Source: an uncultured Ilyobacter sp. (GTDB taxonomy: Bacteria > Fusobacteriota > Fusobacteriia > Fusobacteriales > Fusobacteriaceae). Taken from it: a DNA stretch of 64,000 nucleotides. Of this stretch, positions 25,623-34,667 are shown piece after piece. Under the pieces are notes generated by a model. It was not told where the DNA came from and did not search any database. It saw only the letters and a list, made by a program, of their open reading frames with translations. Both the position numbers and the translations under genes were made by a program. Position 1 is the stretch's first letter; each line of letters starts with the position of its first letter. The stretch covers positions 558,001 through 622,000 of the forward strand of contig NZ_OY764059.1 of NCBI RefSeq assembly GCF_963668085.1, given 5' to 3'.

Positions 25623-26549
25623 GTGGAAAAAATATATGATATGATAATTATAGGGGGAGGACCTGCAGGGCTTACAGCTGCCATATATGCAGGCCGTGCA
25701 CAGTTAAATGTTTTGGTAATAGAAAAAAGAGAGATCGGAAGCCTGATTTCTGCTCATAAAATAGACAATTATCCTGGGTTCCCTGAAGGGATAACAGGCA
25801 GAGAGCTTTACCAGCTGAAAAAGGAACATGCTTTAAAATATAATGTAAAAATTGTAGAGGGAACTTTTCTTGAACTAGATATTTTCTCGGAACCAAAGAT
25901 TGTTAAAACCGATGTAGAAAATTATCATGGAAAATCTGTGATAATAGCCAGCGGATGGCCGAAAAACAGTGTGAAAAAGGTAAAAGGAGAGGAAGAATTC
26001 ATAGGAAAGGGAGTATCCTACTGTGCCACATGTGACGGGGCCTTTACGAGAAATCTAAAGGTTGGTTTATTCGGTCAGGGGGACGAAGTGGCAGAAGAGG
26101 CACTTTTTCTGACAAGATACTCTAAAGAGATATTTATTTTTTCAAAGGAAGAAAATCTTAAATGCAATCAGGAATTAAAAAATGCTCTTTTATCCCATGA
26201 TAATGTAAAAATAATCCCAAATAGCAGTATTGTTGAAATAAAGGGAAATGATTATGTGGAAGAAGTTGTTGTATCAAGAGAGGGTATAGAAGAAACTTAT
26301 CCTTTAGATTACACCTTTTTATATTTAGGAACAAGGTCCACAGAGGAACTTTTTTCTGGCTTTGCCAAACTAGACCCTAATGGCTACATAATAACTGGAG
26401 AAGATATGAAAACCGAGGTAGACGGTGTCTATGCAGCGGGAGATATAAGATCTAAGTCCATAAGACAGGTCACCACAGCAGTGGCAGACGGAACAATAGC
26501 ATCATTAGAAGCAGCCAAGTATATACTGAAACAAAAAAAAGAGAGATGA
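25623..26549 (+). CDS. Thioredoxin reductase-like flavoprotein
   Basis: A 308-residue FAD disulfide reductase of the TrxB family. It has the FAD motif GGGPAGLTAA (residues 11-20), the redox pair CATC (Cys134, Cys137) and the C-terminal FAD segment GVYAAGDIR. The second nucleotide domain is altered: the usual GGGDSA reads GQGDEV, and the arginine-rich HRR motif that binds the NADPH phosphate is missing (IFIFSKEEN). The electron donor may therefore be ferredoxin or another carrier, as known for some clostridial enzymes. GTG 25623 follows GGAGAG. It probably belongs with the ArsR-type regulator just upstream. Confidence 0.85.
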   Translation: MEKIYDMIIIGGGPAGLTAAIYAGRAQLNVLVIEKREIGSLISAHKIDNYPGFPEGITGRELYQLKKEHALKYNVKIVEGTFLELDIFSEPKIVKTDVENYHGKSVIIASGWPKNSVKKVKGEEEFIGKGVSYCATCDGAFTRNLKVGLFGQGDEVAEEALFLTRYSKEIFIFSKEENLKCNQELKNALLSHDNVKIIPNSSIVEIKGNDYVEEVVVSREGIEETYPLDYTFLYLGTRSTEELFSGFAKLDPNGYIITGEDMKTEVDGVYAAGDIRSKSIRQVTTAVADGTIASLEAAKYILKQKKER

Positions 26550-26563
26550 TACTCTCTTTTTTT
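26534..26563. terminator. Bidirectional terminator
   Basis: AAAAAAAGAGAG (26534-26545) and CTCTCTTTTTTT (26552-26563) form a perfect stem that overlaps the reductase stop region and the stop of the converging sigma-factor gene. T-runs occur on both strands. Confidence 0.8.
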
Positions 26564-27354
26564 TACATAGTATACCTAAACTTGTCTCTTAGCTTATCGA
26601 TTGCTTTGAGCTGAATTTGCCTTATTCGCTCTCTGGTTAGGTTTAAATGGTTTCCTATTTCTTCTAGAGTAAGGACATTTTTGTTGAAAAGTCCAAACCT
26701 GTGTATGATGACGTCTCTCTCTTTTGAATTGAGTATTTTTAAATTACTTATAAGTTCTTCATTTACGCTGTCTGTTATTATCTGCTCTTCGAAAAGATCA
26801 TCACTAGGAATAATGCTGTGAAGGTCTCCGTTTTCTCCGTAGGATTCCTCAAGGGAATTGAGGGATTGTTCGAAGATATTTAGATATTTCTCCACATCTT
26901 TTTTCTTGAATTCAAGTCCTGTGGCGATAGTTTCAATAGAGGGAACAGAACCATATTTATTTTTGTAATCTCTTATAAATTTATTTATTTTTGAGATATT
27001 ATCATAGATATAAGTGGGATATCTTATAACCCCTTTATTTGATGAAATATATCTTAAAATACTCTGTTTTATCCAAAAAGTAGCATAAGTGGAAAACCTT
27101 TTATCCATGGTAGTGTCAAACTTACTGACCGCTTTGATCAGTCCGATATTCCCCTCTTGTATGAGATCTAATACAGGAATGCCAATGTTTATGTATTTTT
27201 TTGCTATACTAACTACGAGTCTTAGGTTGGATGTGACCAGCTTTTCTTGAGCTGATTCGTCTCCATTCTGGGCTTTCAAGGCAAATTCTATCTCCTCTTC
27301 CTTGGTTAAGAGGGGATAGTGACTTATCTCTTTTAGATAATTGGATATATTCAT
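26563..27354 (-). CDS. Sigma-70-family RNA polymerase sigma factor (group 2/3 type)
   Basis: A 263-residue alternative sigma factor with regions 1.2 (NISNYLKEISHYPLLT), 2 (EKLVTSNLRLVVSIAKKY, GIPVLDLIQEGNIGLIKAV, FSTYATFWIKQSI), 3 and 4.2 (LTLEEIGNHLNLTRERIRQI). Region 2.4 suggests recognition of a TATAAT-like -10. It lacks the long N-terminus of the housekeeping RpoD. ATG 27354 is preferred; the frame opens at TTG 27387, but that places the GGAGG inside the gene. GCCTTAAAAGGC between that site and the ATG is palindromic and could hide the start. Confidence 0.85.
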   Translation of the reverse strand: MNISNYLKEISHYPLLTKEEEIEFALKAQNGDESAQEKLVTSNLRLVVSIAKKYINIGIPVLDLIQEGNIGLIKAVSKFDTTMDKRFSTYATFWIKQSILRYISSNKGVIRYPTYIYDNISKINKFIRDYKNKYGSVPSIETIATGLEFKKKDVEKYLNIFEQSLNSLEESYGENGDLHSIIPSDDLFEEQIITDSVNEELISNLKILNSKERDVIIHRFGLFNKNVLTLEEIGNHLNLTRERIRQIQLKAIDKLRDKFRYTM

Positions 27355-27496
27355 TTTACGTAGCCTTTTAAGGCCCCCTCCTTTCAATATAAGAGTTTGT
27401 TTTCTAAGTAAGATATACGTTGCAGTATGAGAAATCCTTTTTTATAGAATTTTTTTTTAATCTATGGTAAACTTTTAAATAGGGGTGAAATAAATA

Positions 27497-28069
27497 GTGA
27501 GAGTTTTAGGTATTGATCCGGGAACTGCAACAGTGGGATACGGAATCGTAGATTTTAAAAATAATAATTATGATACAGTAACTTATGGATGTATATATAC
27601 AGACAAAGATCTTCCCATGTCAAAAAGGCTTGAAAAAATATATGATGAACTTTATGCTCTCATAGAAGAATATAAGCCCGCTCATATGGCAGTGGAGGAG
27701 CTTTTTTATTTTAAAAACAATAAAACAGTGATTAGTGTGGGTCAGGCAAGAGGAGTAATAATCCTCTGCGGGGAGAAACAGGGACTTTGTTTAGACAGTT
27801 ACACCCCACTTCAGGTAAAAATGGGGATAACTGGATATGGAAAATCTGAAAAAAAACAAGTTCAGATTATGGTTCAGAAGATACTGAAATTAAATGAACT
27901 TCCAGAGCCTGACGATGCTGCAGATGCCTTAGCCATAGCAGTAACTCACATAAATTCATTAAATTCAGGTTGTTATAATATATCTTCTGATAAAAATATA
28001 TGTGGGAAAAAAATAGGAAGTGGAAAGCTTACAGCGAAGGAATACAGGGAACTGCTTAACATCAAATAA
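27497..28069 (+). CDS. ruvC: Holliday junction endodeoxyribonuclease RuvC
   Basis: RuvC cuts Holliday junctions together with RuvAB during recombination and repair. The 190-residue protein has the catalytic acidic residues of the family: Asp in GIDPGTATVGYG near residue 6, Glu in AVEELFYFKN, and the two aspartates in PDDAADALAIA. The C-terminal tail is about 25 residues longer than in E. coli. GTG 27497 is preceded by AGGGGTG. The histidine-kinase gene begins 25 bases after the stop, so an operon with trmL and the thioesterase is likely. Confidence 0.96.
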   Translation: MRVLGIDPGTATVGYGIVDFKNNNYDTVTYGCIYTDKDLPMSKRLEKIYDELYALIEEYKPAHMAVEELFYFKNNKTVISVGQARGVIILCGEKQGLCLDSYTPLQVKMGITGYGKSEKKQVQIMVQKILKLNELPEPDDAADALAIAVTHINSLNSGCYNISSDKNICGKKIGSGKLTAKEYRELLNIK

Positions 28070-28094
28070 ACTGAAAATAGATGGGGGTGATTAT

Positions 28095-29375
28095 ATGTGG
28101 GGTAAAATAAATTATAATCTAAGCAGAAAAACAATTATCGGAAAAAAGCTGACAAATAACGAAAAAGATATCTCACATATGATCCAGGAATTTGAATCTA
28201 TAGAAAAGATGATGTCGGTTATTTACAGTGAAAAAAATGAAGGTAGAGTGATATTCTGCATTCTTCTTCTTTTGATCGGAAAATTAGATTTAGGATATGT
28301 TGAGAGTTATTACTTCCACTATGATGAAGAATCTAAAACTCTTCAGTACAAGGAGGGTTATTTCAATCTAGATAAAATAGAGGAAGAGGAGTTAGATGAG
28401 ATCTATAATTCCCTGAGTGATATTATAGAGGTTGAGCAAGTACCATTTTTGAAAGAGATACTAGAGAAGGGAGAACCTGTCTATGATATAAAGAGGTTTA
28501 CAGATCCCACATCCTACACATTTCTGAGCAGGCTGAATAATTTTTCTGTAATCCCAGTGGGTTATGAGGATAAAAATTATGGAATTCTTGTTATGGCGGG
28601 AAACAAAAAACTTCTTAAAATGGGGAAAAGAAAAAGGGAACTTGTAGATATATTTAAGTATAACTTATCTATGTACCTCTACAACAGAGATCTAGAAAAA
28701 AAAGAACTCAAAGATGACAGGCTAAAAACCATAGGATATTTTGCCAACTCCATCGTTCATGAGTTTAAAACACCTGTATCAGTAATAAAAGGCTTCGCAA
28801 CTCTGGCTAAAAATAAGCTTGATGATCCACAAAAACTAAGGATATATCTAGAAAATATAATAACAGAATCAGACAGGATAATAGAGATGTCTGATGAGGT
28901 GGGGGAATATGCTCAGACAAGGGGTAGCCTTAGTATAGAGGAAGAGTTTTATTTTCAAGACGTTGTAAAAGAGATCTATAAAAAATTTAAAAACAAATTT
29001 GAAAGACTGGAAATAAAGCCTATATTTATGGAGGATAAAAAAATATTGGTGAGGGCCAATAAAAAAACTCTTTCAAGAACAGTATGTCATATTCTAAAAA
29101 ATGTGGCAGAAAATGTTGACTATAAAAAAGACAATAGATATGTAATGTTCAGATTTGAGGAACAGGATGGAAGAGATGTCGTAGTATTCGAAGATAATGG
29201 TTGCGGAATACCAGAAGAAAATATATCCAAGGTATTTTCTCCATTTTATACTACAAAAATAAATGGAACAGGACTTGGAATGACCATAGTAAAAGAGTAC
29301 TACGAAAAAATAGGAATGGAAATAAAACTAGAGTCAGTCTATGGAAAATACACTAGACTGACAGTTATGATATAG
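28095..29375 (+). CDS. Histidine kinase with N-terminal GAF-like sensor (cytosolic)
   Basis: A 426-residue sensor kinase without clear transmembrane helices. Residues up to about 195 resemble a GAF domain (DPTSYTFLSRLNNFSVIPVG, then YGILVMAG). The phospho-acceptor H-box is SIVHEFKTPVSVIKGF (about residue 222), and the ATP-binding boxes are HILKNVAENV (N), EDNGCGIP (G1) and GTGLGMTIV (G2). No response regulator lies beside it, so its partner is elsewhere. ATG 28095 follows GGGGGTGA; a longer frame from 28020 would overlap ruvC. Confidence 0.87.
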   Translation: MWGKINYNLSRKTIIGKKLTNNEKDISHMIQEFESIEKMMSVIYSEKNEGRVIFCILLLLIGKLDLGYVESYYFHYDEESKTLQYKEGYFNLDKIEEEELDEIYNSLSDIIEVEQVPFLKEILEKGEPVYDIKRFTDPTSYTFLSRLNNFSVIPVGYEDKNYGILVMAGNKKLLKMGKRKRELVDIFKYNLSMYLYNRDLEKKELKDDRLKTIGYFANSIVHEFKTPVSVIKGFATLAKNKLDDPQKLRIYLENIITESDRIIEMSDEVGEYAQTRGSLSIEEEFYFQDVVKEIYKKFKNKFERLEIKPIFMEDKKILVRANKKTLSRTVCHILKNVAENVDYKKDNRYVMFRFEEQDGRDVVVFEDNGCGIPEENISKVFSPFYTTKINGTGLGMTIVKEYYEKIGMEIKLESVYGKYTRLTVMI

Positions 29376-29385
29376 GAGGAGTTTG

Positions 29386-29838
29386 ATGAATATAGTTTTG
29401 CTGAATCCAGAGATACCTTATAACACTGGGAATATAGGGAGAAGTTGTGTTCTCACAAATACCGCACTTCACCTAATAAAACCCATGGGATTTTCTCTAG
29501 ATGAAAAGCAGATAAAAAGAGCGGGTCTAGATTACTGGAACAGCGTAGACCTTCACACTTGGAACAGCCTAGAAGAACTCATAAAGGCCAACCCTAATTC
29601 GAATTTTTATTTTGCAACAACCAAGACAAAGAAAAATTATTCAGATGTAAAATATGAAAAAGATGATTTTATTGTTTTCGGACCTGAATCTAGAGGAGTT
29701 CCAGAAGAGATACTAGAGGCAAATAAGGAAAATTGTATAACAATACCGATGATAAAAATGGGGAGATCTCTGAATCTTTCAAATTCTGCAGCGATAATTT
29801 TATATGAAGCTCTGAGACAGACTGGATTTGATTTTTAA
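29386..29838 (+). CDS. trmL: tRNA (cytidine/uridine(34)-2'-O)-methyltransferase
   Basis: A 150-residue SPOUT-class methyltransferase that methylates the wobble-base ribose in certain leucine tRNAs. Family segments are NIVLLNPEIPYNTGNIGR at the start, VFGPESRGVPEEIL in the middle and the knotted C-terminal SAM site IPMIKMGRSLNLSNSAAI. Length fits TrmL. ATG 29386 follows AGGAGGAG; a TTG three bases earlier is in frame but less likely. It starts 11 bases after the kinase stop. Confidence 0.93.
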   Translation: MNIVLLNPEIPYNTGNIGRSCVLTNTALHLIKPMGFSLDEKQIKRAGLDYWNSVDLHTWNSLEELIKANPNSNFYFATTKTKKNYSDVKYEKDDFIVFGPESRGVPEEILEANKENCITIPMIKMGRSLNLSNSAAIILYEALRQTGFDF

Positions 29839-29896
29839 TTTATTAGGTCTTTCAAAGGGTTATTATACTTATAAATTGAAAACGGGGGGAGATTAT

Positions 29897-30292
29897 ATGA
29901 GTATGGAGTATACGGGATTTCAAAATGAGATGGAGCCTGCTCTGCGTTTGGTGGCAATGCCAGCTGATACCAATCCGGCAGGTGATGTATTCGGAGGATG
30001 GATTATGGCACAGGTGGATTTGGCAGGTGCAGTTATCGCCTCACAGAGGGCTCAGAGCAGAATTGTAACTATAAAAGTAACCGATTTTATTTTTAAGGAA
30101 CCTGTCTATGTAGGGGATCTGGTAACATGTTATGGGAAAATAGAAAAAATTGGTACTACGTCTATTACTGTAAAAGTAGTTGTCTGTGCCCAAAGAAACA
30201 GGTATGAAAAAACCTGTATAAAAGTAACAGAGGCCACTGTAGTATATGTAGCAATCGACGAAGATGGTAATCCTAAGGAAATATCAAAGTAA
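29897..30292 (+). CDS. Acyl-CoA thioesterase (hotdog fold, YciA-like)
   Basis: A 131-residue hotdog-fold thioesterase of the YciA/BACH type that hydrolyses acyl-CoA to free acid and CoA. Recognisable segments are MPADTNPAGDVFGGWIMAQ (the catalytic Asp lies in GDVFGGW), AVIASQRA and VTIKVTDFIFKEPVYVGD. ATG 29897 lies after GGGGGGA; the frame opens earlier at 29828 inside trmL, but that start is not supported. It is probably the last gene of the ruvC cluster; no strong terminator follows directly. Confidence 0.9.
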   Translation: MSMEYTGFQNEMEPALRLVAMPADTNPAGDVFGGWIMAQVDLAGAVIASQRAQSRIVTIKVTDFIFKEPVYVGDLVTCYGKIEKIGTTSITVKVVVCAQRNRYEKTCIKVTEATVVYVAIDEDGNPKEISK

Positions 30293-30481
30293 TTTAAATT
30301 TTGAAAAGATAGAAGTTGATATTTTTTCAGAAAACATATTAAGAAGCATTTGAAATAAGGTTTTGTATTTTAAAGTCCTTCTCTTAATTACTAAATGATA
30401 CTATTGTATCTATTTGATTAAGGGGGGGGGTTTTTTTGTTGCTGGCTATGTTCTCTTCTAGCAAAGTTTTAATAGTTCTTT

Positions 30482-30493
30482 GTGATGCATCAC
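30482..30493. promoter_or_regulatory. Palindrome GTGATGCATCAC
   Basis: A perfect 12-bp palindrome in gene-free DNA. It differs by only two symmetric bases from the core of the palindrome at 30804-30821, so both may bind one regulator. Confidence 0.45.
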
Positions 30494-30803
30494 TATATAT
30501 GTTATTTAGATTCTATATAATTAGAGAAGAACTTTATTCATTAAATAGAGAATTCAGATAATGATAAGTATTCTATTTTCTAGTTTTATAGAAAAAAATT
30601 GCGTGATATAAATTTTTAAAAGGATCTATATACCCTGTTTTAAGGCTTTGTGTCTTATATTTAAAAGCCTTAAAGTGAAATGATCTCAGGTTGACTAGAG
30701 TTTTTATCAATAATTATATTTGGGAAATATTTTTTAACTATTGCAAGTTCTTGCCCTTAAATACTTAATGATCAGCTATTAATTTTATCTTTATACGCTC
30801 TTC

Positions 30804-30821
30804 TTTGTGACGCGTCACAAA
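30804..30821. promoter_or_regulatory. Palindrome TTTGTGACGCGTCACAAA
   Basis: A perfect 18-bp palindrome. The half-site TGTGA recalls CRP/FNR or GntR-type sites, but the spacing (four bases) differs from the CRP consensus (six). It lies about 650 bases before the permease start. Confidence 0.5.
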
Positions 30822-31468
30822 AAATTTAGAGACCTGTACCATTGTGATTTAAAAGAAAACCCTTTATAATCTTAGTATATTAAATCTTACAAGTCAGTTT
30901 CCGGAACTATTTTCAAGTAAATAACTATGGTAATCGACTTTGATAAAATATTGAATTATCTATCATTAAATAATATATCATATAAAAAGTAAATGGCATC
31001 TTATCAGCAAAAAGAAGAGATCCCTCTTTAATATCCTGGAAAGATACAAAGTCGTTTTACTTTCTCTGAATATCAGATGGAAGTAATACGACTTTTTTGT
31101 TATAGATATATTGTTTGATATAAATTCAATTTAATTTGATTTAAAAAAATTATTAGGAGGTTTAAAGTATCGGTAGAAGCTGGTATCATTAATGCTCTAA
31201 AAATGGATATCCTTCCTGAAGTTTAAAATTTATGAGATGAGAATTCAACTATTTAATTTTCTATTTAACACTTTTCATTACTTGGCATCTGTTCAAAGTC
31301 TTTTCTTGAATTTTTAGATCTATTGAGATAATCAAAATCAGGAGATTATCACTATAATATTTTGAAAATGCAAACAACAATCAAAAAATAAGGTAAAAAA
31401 TATGGGAAACAATATTATAGGATATTCAAGGGCATATTTTAACTAATTATTCAATAGGAGGTTACAGT

Positions 31469-32902
31469 ATGACAAATCAAAAATTAGGGTTATCAAGTGC
31501 AATTTCAGCAGGTATTGGTCTAATTGTTGCGACCAGTTGTTTAGTAACATTATCACAAGGTGTTGGTTTTGCAGGTAAGGGATTTATCATCGCTTTGGCT
31601 ATTGCCTGTGGATTAAATATTTTAGTATCTTTTTCTTTTGCAGAACTCAACGGATTAATGCCTGTTACTGGTGGGTTGGGTCAGTATACATTAGCAGCAA
31701 TGGGGCCTTTTGTATCGATGATTGCCGTTATTGGAGGATATATCATCTGTGGTATTTTGGCAGCCAGTTCAGAAGCAGCCATGATTGGTTTTGTGGTTAA
31801 TTCATCTATTTTACCAAATATCAGTCCACTGTTGATTACGCTTATTTCGATTTTATTCTTATTTATAATTAATGCTTTCGGAATTCGTTCCTATGCAAGA
31901 ACTCAGATGATTACTACAGTTATAATGATAGGTTCCATGATTATAATCGGTGTAATGGGAGCTTTGAAACTTGGTTCTGGTGAAGTAGTTACCCAAGCGA
32001 ATCAGGCTTTCAATCCTATGGGATTTGGAGTTGTTTCCATGACAGCTTTGGCTTTCTGGTTGTTTATCGGAGTTGAATTTGTATTACCCTTAACAAAGGA
32101 TATGAAAAAACCTGAGAAAGACATTCCTAGGGGGATGATACTAGCCTTACTTATACTAATGGTGGTCCAATCCATTATGATATTCGGTATATCTAACTAT
32201 GTGCCTCATGAAATATTGCAGACATCAAATCAGCCTCACATGGAATTTGCAAGACTTTTACTAGGAAAGGTAGGTACCGGGTGGATGACTGTTATCAGTA
32301 TAGGGGCAGTTGTAAGTACACTCAATACAATCCTTGCTGGTATTCCTAGAATGCTATTGGGAATGGCTGAAGGTGGGATGCTTCCCAAAGTTTTTACAAA
32401 AACTAATCGTTACGGGGTGCCGTATAATGGATTGTTTCTTATTACAGGTGGAATTGTAACAGCTCTACTTACAGGTATTACTTCTGCTGACGACTTAATA
32501 ATATTTATTCTGACAGGGTGTCTGTTCTGGATGGCTTCTTACATTGTGGCACATTTAAATGTCTTGGTTCTTAGAAAGCGTTATCCAGATGCTAAGAGAA
32601 GCTTCTGTGTCAAATTATTCGGGCTACCTCAAATTGTTGGGATTCTAGGAATGATCTATATGATGACACATATTATAGATGTACCTGATTTAAGAAATGC
32701 TATCTATTCAAACGCTGCAATCTTAATGATGGCTTTAGTTGCTTATTGTTTTGTGTGGGTTAAGTTTGTTATGAAAAAAGGTCTTTTTGAGACTATAAGT
32801 ATGGAAGAAGTAATTGCTCAAGATGAGAATAGTTCTGATCTAGATTTAAATAATGATCCAGATTACGATGATGAAAAAAAATTAGAAACTGTTTTCAGTT
32901 AA
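31469..32902 (+). CDS. APC-superfamily amino-acid permease
   Basis: A 477-residue inner-membrane transporter with about twelve helices, of the amino acid-polyamine-organocation type. Helix 1 begins LGLSSAISAGIGLIVATSC and the loop after helix 6 carries the family-typical LTKDMKKPEKDIPRG. The C-terminal tail is acidic and cytosolic. Ribosome site AGGAGG lies before ATG 31469. It heads the cluster of an ornithine-cyclodeaminase-family protein and an amino-acid dehydrogenase complex, so it probably imports their substrate. Confidence 0.88.
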   Translation: MTNQKLGLSSAISAGIGLIVATSCLVTLSQGVGFAGKGFIIALAIACGLNILVSFSFAELNGLMPVTGGLGQYTLAAMGPFVSMIAVIGGYIICGILAASSEAAMIGFVVNSSILPNISPLLITLISILFLFIINAFGIRSYARTQMITTVIMIGSMIIIGVMGALKLGSGEVVTQANQAFNPMGFGVVSMTALAFWLFIGVEFVLPLTKDMKKPEKDIPRGMILALLILMVVQSIMIFGISNYVPHEILQTSNQPHMEFARLLLGKVGTGWMTVISIGAVVSTLNTILAGIPRMLLGMAEGGMLPKVFTKTNRYGVPYNGLFLITGGIVTALLTGITSADDLIIFILTGCLFWMASYIVAHLNVLVLRKRYPDAKRSFCVKLFGLPQIVGILGMIYMMTHIIDVPDLRNAIYSNAAILMMALVAYCFVWVKFVMKKGLFETISMEEVIAQDENSSDLDLNNDPDYDDEKKLETVFS

Positions 32903-32945
32903 TTAAAAAAGGGATATAAAAATAACTTTTTAGGGGGAAATGAAT

Positions 32946-34082
32946 ATGAAAGATAGTAGAGTTGATTTTATTTATTTAAGTGAAAAGGATATGATTGAAG
33001 CTGGAGTCAAAGATATGGGTGGTTGTGTAGATGCTATGGAGGAGATGTTCAAACTCCTTAAGGTTGGAGATTTCAGAATGGGTGGGTCTAATGGATTTTC
33101 TCACGGTTGCATGGTGACCTTTCCTGAAGAATCCCCTTTTCCTAATATGCCTTTAGACGGCCCTGACAGAAGATTTATGGCAATGCCTGCATATCTTGGT
33201 GGTCAATTTGATATGGCTGGAGCAAAGTGGTATGGATCAAACTCTGACAACAGAGAAAAGGGATTACCTAGATCAATTCTCATGCTTACTCTTAATGATA
33301 AAGATACTGGTGCACCAGTAGCACATATGTCAGCTAATGTTCTCAGTGCCTACAGAACAGGAGCTATTCCTGGAGTGGGAGTGAAATATCTGGCACATGA
33401 AAATGCAAAAGTCTGTGGTATTGTTGGTCCTGGAGTAATGGGGAAAACAGCTTTAGCTTCATTTATTGCAGTAAGACCTGGGATTGAAACAGTGAAAATA
33501 AAGGGGAGAAGTCAAGGATCAATAGATTCTTTCGTAAAATATGTAAAAGAGGAGTTCCCAACTGTTAAAAACATTGAAATCGTTGATGATATAGAGTCAG
33601 CAGTTAAAGATGCTGATGTTGTATGTTTAGCTACTTCTGCAACACTTGGAAATCTTGATGAATATCCATATGTAAAGGAAGAGTGGATTAAACCTGGAGC
33701 AGTAATATGCTGTCCTGCATCAGCTAGATTTGATGAAGATTTTATTGTAAATAAAGCCAGAACAGTTGTAGATTGTTTACATCTATATGAAGCATGGGCA
33801 GAGGAATATCCATATCCAACATTCCATACTATTCCTATTCCAGCTTGTTACAATATGGATTTACTGCATGAAGGGAAAATAACAAAAGATGACATACATG
33901 ATCTCGGAGATATCTTAATGGGAACAATTCCTGCCCGTCGTAATGATGAAGAGATAATAATATACTCTGTAGGTGGTATGCCTGTTGAAGACATAGCATG
34001 GGGAACGATAGTATACAGAAATGCACTTGAAAAAGGTATCGGTACAAAACTTAACCTTTGGGAAAAACCAGAGTTGGCCTAA
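32946..34082 (+). CDS. Ornithine cyclodeaminase/mu-crystallin-family protein
   Basis: A 378-residue NAD(P)-binding protein of the OCD/mu-crystallin superfamily. The dinucleotide loop is VGPGVMGKTALASF, and the N-terminal LSEKDMIEAGVKDMGGCVDAMEEMF matches the family. The segment after the NAD domain (GAVICCPASARFDEDF) differs from true ornithine cyclodeaminases, so it more likely acts on imines, ketimines or an opine. From memory, some databases label similar proteins tyramine oxidase subunit B. ATG 32946 has better spacing from GGGGG (32933-32937) than ATG 32940. Linked to the FAD/Fe-S dehydrogenase genes that follow. Confidence 0.82.
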   Translation: MKDSRVDFIYLSEKDMIEAGVKDMGGCVDAMEEMFKLLKVGDFRMGGSNGFSHGCMVTFPEESPFPNMPLDGPDRRFMAMPAYLGGQFDMAGAKWYGSNSDNREKGLPRSILMLTLNDKDTGAPVAHMSANVLSAYRTGAIPGVGVKYLAHENAKVCGIVGPGVMGKTALASFIAVRPGIETVKIKGRSQGSIDSFVKYVKEEFPTVKNIEIVDDIESAVKDADVVCLATSATLGNLDEYPYVKEEWIKPGAVICCPASARFDEDFIVNKARTVVDCLHLYEAWAEEYPYPTFHTIPIPACYNMDLLHEGKITKDDIHDLGDILMGTIPARRNDEEIIIYSVGGMPVEDIAWGTIVYRNALEKGIGTKLNLWEKPELA

Positions 34083-34143
34083 GAAAAATAGTTGACATAA
34101 AAAAGTTAACTTAAAAAATCGAAAAATTAGGAGGGGTCTCCAC

Positions 34144-34452
34144 ATGAGAATAGAAGAACACCCAGTACTGGGAAAGATAGAAAAAGGTGAATTGGTGGAT
34201 TTTACCATGGATGGTAAGCCGCTAAAAGGACATGAGGGAGAACCAATATCTGCAGCTTTAAAAGCTGCAGGTGTTATGGTTCACAGACACACACACAAGC
34301 ATTCTCCAAGGGGAGTATTCTGTGCTATAGGACGTTGTACAGACTGTGTTATGGTGGTTAATGGCAAGGCAAATGTGAGAACCTGTGTTACTCCTTTAGA
34401 AGAGGGAATGGTAGTTGAAACTCAATATGGTGTCTCGGCAAAGGCAAAATAG
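34144..34452 (+). CDS. [2Fe-2S] ferredoxin-like subunit of the amino-acid dehydrogenase
   Basis: A 102-residue protein with the plant-type ferredoxin pattern C60-x4-C65-x2-C68 and C81. It resembles HcnA and the small subunits of proline dehydrogenase, sarcosine oxidase and octopine/nopaline oxidase complexes. Such subunits pass electrons between the FAD subunits. GGAGGGG precedes ATG 34144. A gap of 215 bases without a recognisable signal separates it from the next subunit gene. Confidence 0.87.
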   Translation: MRIEEHPVLGKIEKGELVDFTMDGKPLKGHEGEPISAALKAAGVMVHRHTHKHSPRGVFCAIGRCTDCVMVVNGKANVRTCVTPLEEGMVVETQYGVSAKAK

Positions 34453-34667
34453 ATGAAATTAAATAAAGTTACTTTTTGAATAATTGATGTAAATTATTGA
34501 TTTTCTTATATTTTTAGTCACAAATTATAGAAATAAACTAAAAGAATGCAAAATTTTGGACACAGAGTATAACAGAGGAAATAAATGAGTTTATTAGAGT
34601 CCTAGCAGAAGAGTTCAGTTTAACTTATAGATTTTAATTATAGAATAGCAAAAAGGATGGGGTGAAT

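Larger units (their letters stand above)
30293..31468. other. Long gene-free region upstream of the amine/opine catabolic cluster
   Basis: Almost 1.2 kb without a supported gene, very AT-rich. It holds a run of nine G (30422-30430) followed by seven T, two related palindromes (30482-30493 and 30804-30821), and at 31155 an AGGAGG followed by an open stretch ending at a TAA at 31224-31226 that could be a gene remnant (reads VEAGIINALKMDILPEV before the stop). No clear promoter pair was fixed for the permease at 31469, although TA-rich segments precede it. Confidence 0.6.

Noticed and set aside
32946-34082. True ornithine cyclodeaminase
   Set aside because: The fold matches, but the segment following the NAD domain departs from ornithine cyclodeaminase and the neighbours are those of an amine/opine dehydrogenase.
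34540-34600. ACACAGAGTATAACAGAGG resembles part of the intergenic repeat
   Set aside because: The similarity covers only a short purine-rich piece and the neighbouring blocks of the repeat are absent.
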